Origin: Dasypus novemcinctus
Taxonomy: Eukaryota > Chordata > Mammalia > Cingulata > Dasypodidae
Length of the DNA: 64,000 nucleotides
NCBI RefSeq assembly: GCF_030445035.2
Contig: NC_092216.1
Location: forward strand, 11,099,405 to 11,163,404
Direction of reading: 5' to 3'
In this document: positions 61,401 through 64,000 of the stretch, piece after piece
Layout of the letters: each line of letters begins with the position of its first letter
Position numbering within the stretch: position 1 is the stretch's first letter
The notes under the pieces: model-generated
The model's input: the letters and a program-made list of their open reading frames with translations, nothing else
The model's database searches: none
Told to the model about the DNA's origin: nothing
Translations under genes and position numbers: made by a program

Positions 61401-62613
61401 AGCCATGACACTTAACTCCTCCAATTCTAACCTTACCATTAGCTGCTGGCTATGCCTCTCCCCCTCACTTCCTCTCTACGAGGCCATAGCCACCAATGCC
61501 TCTTACCAATCTTCTGATAGCAGCAATCCTGCCTCTTGTAATTGGAACCAAACGAAGGTAGGACTGACAATCCAATCTGTCTCTCAAAGCGGGCTTTGCG
61601 TCACCAGAATCAGAGGCACTGTTCACCCATCCATGAAGACTCTTTGCAACCTTACAGTCACCCCTAACGTAACCTCAAAATTTCTTTTACCCCCCAATAA
61701 TACAAGATGGCTGTGTTCCTCCACAGGTCACACCCCGTGTCTTAATGTCGGCACCCTCAACTCCACCAACGAAACCTGCATGCTCGCAATCATACTCCCC
61801 CGGGTTTTTTATCATACAAATAACCAATTCTTTGATTCCTGGCAGCACTATCTTCTTCCAGTCCATGTGCAGGAAAGAGAGATCATTACCACCATTACTA
61901 TTGCCTCTCTTCTAGGTCTTGCAGGAGCTGGCACCGGAATGGCAGCCTTAACCACTCACAGCACCGCTTTCTCATCTCTCAGGGCAGCCATCGACGAGGA
62001 TGTCGCCCGTCTCGAAACATCTGTCCGCCACCTAGAAAAATCGCTTAACTCTCTATCCGAAGTGGTTCTTCAAAATCGTAGGGGGTTAGACCTCCTCCTC
62101 CTCAAAGAGGGAGGCCTCTGTGCCACTCTTGGCGAGGAGTGCTGTTTCTATGCTAACTACTCTGGTCTCATTCAGGACAATTGGGCCTAAGTCAGGGCCG
62201 GCCCGGAAAAACAAAAAAGGGAGAGAGAATCCCAAGGAGGCTTCTCCTGGGGATTCAATGACATCCTCCCCTACATCCTCCCTTTCGTAGGCCCCCTAAT
62301 TATTGTCCTCTTTGCACTGGCAGTCAGACCATGGGCCATTAGAAGGATCATCCAACTCGCCAAGGATCAGGCTAATGCAATTTTTAGCACATACGTACAG
62401 GTCAGCTATCACCGACTCGCCACTGCCGAGGACACCCCCCCACACTTCATCTTCTCGGCCTCCTCCTACCCGACCTCTTCCTGCTCACTCTTCCTGCAGG
62501 TGCCCCAAGTCTTCTGTAACTGTGGCCCCCCATGCCGCCATTGCTCTCAAGCAGCTCCAGCCCCGCTAAACGGCCTGCAACCCACTTTCCCCGGCCCACG
62601 GCCTGCTTTCTAG
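61400..62613 (+). pseudogene. env: ERV env remnant (gammaretrovirus/type-D-like SU-TM), 5'-truncated, one internal stop
   Basis: Env is the membrane fusion glycoprotein. The frame is open from 61315 in gag to a TAA at 62188-62190 (291 codons). In it are CWLC (61444-61455, the CXXC motif of SU), many N-x-S/T sites, a hydrophobic Gly/Ala-rich fusion-peptide-like segment (about 61905-61950), a heptad-rich helix, LQNRRGLDLLLL (62068-62103, the conserved immunosuppressive-type segment) and CATLGEECC (62119-62145, CX6CC). The basic SU/TM cleavage site is not evident. After the TAA the same frame stays open to a TAG at 62611-62613, with a hydrophobic membrane segment at about 62262-62325 followed by a basic residue cluster. 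So one stop separates ectodomain from membrane anchor. The N-terminal half of SU and the signal peptide are gone. Not functional as it stands. Confidence 0.9.
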
Positions 62614-63215
62614 CATCTAATAATGTTTCTGCTTTTGCCTCCCCATACTTCTATGGAGCTTCCTCCTGTCTCAACCTCACTCCTCTTCTCAGCCATCCAA
62701 AGCATCCTTTCTCATCCCCCGCCCCTCTCCTTTTTTGCTTGAACCCCCATTGCGTTGCAGATTGGGCCGCCCCATGTCAGCCTGCCCCGTTCACATCGGC
62801 CTCTCTCGCGCCCGTGGAGACTTTGGCCTTCTTGTTGTCCTCGCCTACGTCTCCACCACTCCTGACGCTGCTGCTACCACCGTCACTGGTGCCCTGACGT
62901 GACTTGTCCTCACAGCTGCGATCCTCCAGACCATCACACAGTCTGCCTCTGCTGCTCTTCGCTGCCAAGAAGAGATCAACTATCTGTAATGTGCTGTCAT
63001 CCTGGACTTTTAACAAGCAGATGGACCTTATAGCCACCGAGATCAATGAGAATTGGACATTGGCCACCCTTGCTTGCAACGGCAAGATACCGCCCCCCAA
63101 ATTGTACATTTATATCCCTGGCATACTCACCTCCCTCTTCAGCCCTGCTTCCCTCATTGCTTGCTGCCTCTTGGGCCTCGGCTACTTGTTGCTGCTGCCA
63201 TCCTGGCCCTTATTT
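62614..63215 (+). pseudogene. Unassigned proviral 3' region, possibly a second, decayed TM-like segment
   Basis: Two frames show envelope-like texture. One (about 62785-62990) has SRARGDFGLLVVLAYV followed by an Ala/Thr-rich stretch and AAILQTITQSASAALRCQEE. A shifted frame (about 63008-63225) has QMDLIATEINENWTLATLAC, then hydrophobic GILTSLFSPASLIACCLLGL. The order basic-hydrophobic-helix-Cys-anchor resembles a TM subunit, possibly of the betaretroviral type. Two stops and a frameshift break it. It could instead be an unrelated captured or non-coding sequence. Confidence 0.35.
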
Positions 63216-63231
63216 GAAAAGAAGGGGGAAA
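63216..63231 (+). other. Polypurine tract
   Basis: GAAAAGAAGGGGGAAA immediately before the 3' LTR, the primer site for plus-strand DNA synthesis. Its preservation fixes the 3' LTR start at 63232. Confidence 0.9.
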
Positions 63232-64000
63232 TGCGGTCACCCCTCAGCCTAAAGTGTGGTTTGCTGGCCTGGCGGGGGGAGCAGCTGCAGTAGGCCTAAT
63301 TCCAAGCTGCTGCCCCCATAATAGGGTGGCTGGTCGGACTCACAGCCACCCCTGAAGGGAGCTCGGCATGGGCGCAGAGTGCCCTCGGGTCTCCCCTTCT
63401 CGGCAGCCATGCTTCCGCGGCCGCCCCTCCTCCCGGATGGCGCCACACGATGCCTTGTGGGGCGGCACCCTTCTTCTTCTTTCTCCCTGCGCAGGCACAG
63501 GGCGGAAAATTCCAGTCTGCCTTTTTACCACCCCCCTCTCCGACAGCAGCAACAGCCAGGCACGAGGTGGGAAACTCAAGAGTGCCCTCTACCCCAGCAA
63601 CAGCAGCCACCAATCCCTAAACCCTGCCACTTCCCCCAGCAACAGCAACAGCCAATCCCTAACCACCACCCCTCCCCCTTCCAGTACCTCCCACCGACCT
63701 TTCTCCCCAGTAACTGCTTGCGGCAGCCAATCAGAACACGGCATAACTTCAACCAATCAGCCTTCCCCAGCCCCTATAAAACTGTAGCCACTTCCTCAAT
63801 AAAGTTGGACCTGCGTGTTTACCTCATCTCCGTGGTAGTTCTTCTGCCATGCACCCTCCAGTCCTGAGAGCCCCCGACAAGGGCCTGGCCTCCCTTGTCC
63901 CCAGTTCATCGCCTGCTTCTCCAGGTGACCCCTTCATCGCCGGCTTCGCCGGGCGACCCCGTCAGCTGAACCGCGCAACCCCTGTGAGACCGACCCCTCG
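63232..64000 (+). repeat. 3' LTR, incomplete (window end)
   Basis: Begins TGCGGTCACC. It has TATAAA (63775-63780) and AATAAA (63798-63803), in the same arrangement as the 5' LTR. The last 130 or so bases and the right target duplication lie outside the window; the left 6-bp flank of the provirus is TGAAAT (58528-58533). Confidence 0.93.

Larger units (their letters stand above)
58534..64000 (+). mobile_element. Class II-like ERV provirus lacking pol, 3' LTR cut by the window end
   Basis: 5' LTR 58534-59434, primer-binding site 59437-59454, gag remnant 59654 to about 61400, env remnant about 61400-62613, unassigned TM-like stretch 62614-63215, polypurine tract 63216-63231, 3' LTR from 63232. 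Protease, reverse transcriptase and integrase are absent. About 35-40 differences over some 770 aligned LTR bases (counted by eye, about 5%) show it is an old insertion. Confidence 0.92.

Overview
The window reads as mammalian nuclear DNA made almost entirely of transposable elements. I found no intact host protein-coding gene and no rRNA, tRNA or CRISPR locus. The tRNA-derived SINEs match the DAS family of armadillos, and the young LINE-1 copies carry a 3' region I associate with Xenarthra. I therefore infer an armadillo-like (Dasypus-type) genome. This rests on recognition by eye, not on a database search.

Layout. 1-4.24 kb is an antisense L1 with an intact 5' end. 4.24-6.5 kb holds a DAS SINE, a MIR and old L1 pieces. 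6.5-14.4 kb is a long antisense L1 with ORF1, ORF2, 5'UTR and a very long 3' region. 14.4-22.9 kb is a mosaic of old L1, xenarthran L1 3'UTR copies, a solo endogenous-retrovirus LTR (18646-19588) with a perfect 6-bp target duplication, and a processed pseudogene of KHDRBS3 (SLM-2). 22.9-34.1 kb contains three L1s, two of which (25.4-34.1 kb) form an inverted pair. 34.1-44.4 kb has L1 3'UTR copies, DAS SINEs, an L1 insertion with an 18-bp target duplication and a tiny 5' inversion, a 429-bp solo LTR of a second family, and a truncated Tigger1 DNA transposon. 44.4-57.5 kb is a nest: a roughly 9.5-kb L1 and a 1.2-kb truncated L1 both sit inside one older L1 3'UTR. 58.5-64 kb is a provirus whose 3' LTR runs off the window.

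The provirus is the most unusual locus. It has two LTRs, a primer-binding site resembling that for tRNA-Lys1,2, a betaretrovirus-like gag, and a gammaretrovirus/type-D-like env. Protease, polymerase, nucleocapsid and the front of env are missing, and gag capsid is joined in frame to env. A second, decayed TM-like stretch lies between env and the polypurine tract. All its genes are broken; it is an old genomic copy.

The second notable signal is the L1 3' end. ORF2 is followed by the same two sequence modules, here called A and B, at several independent loci. Target-site duplications show they move as one unit, so this L1 family appears to have a 3'UTR of about 2.8 kb.
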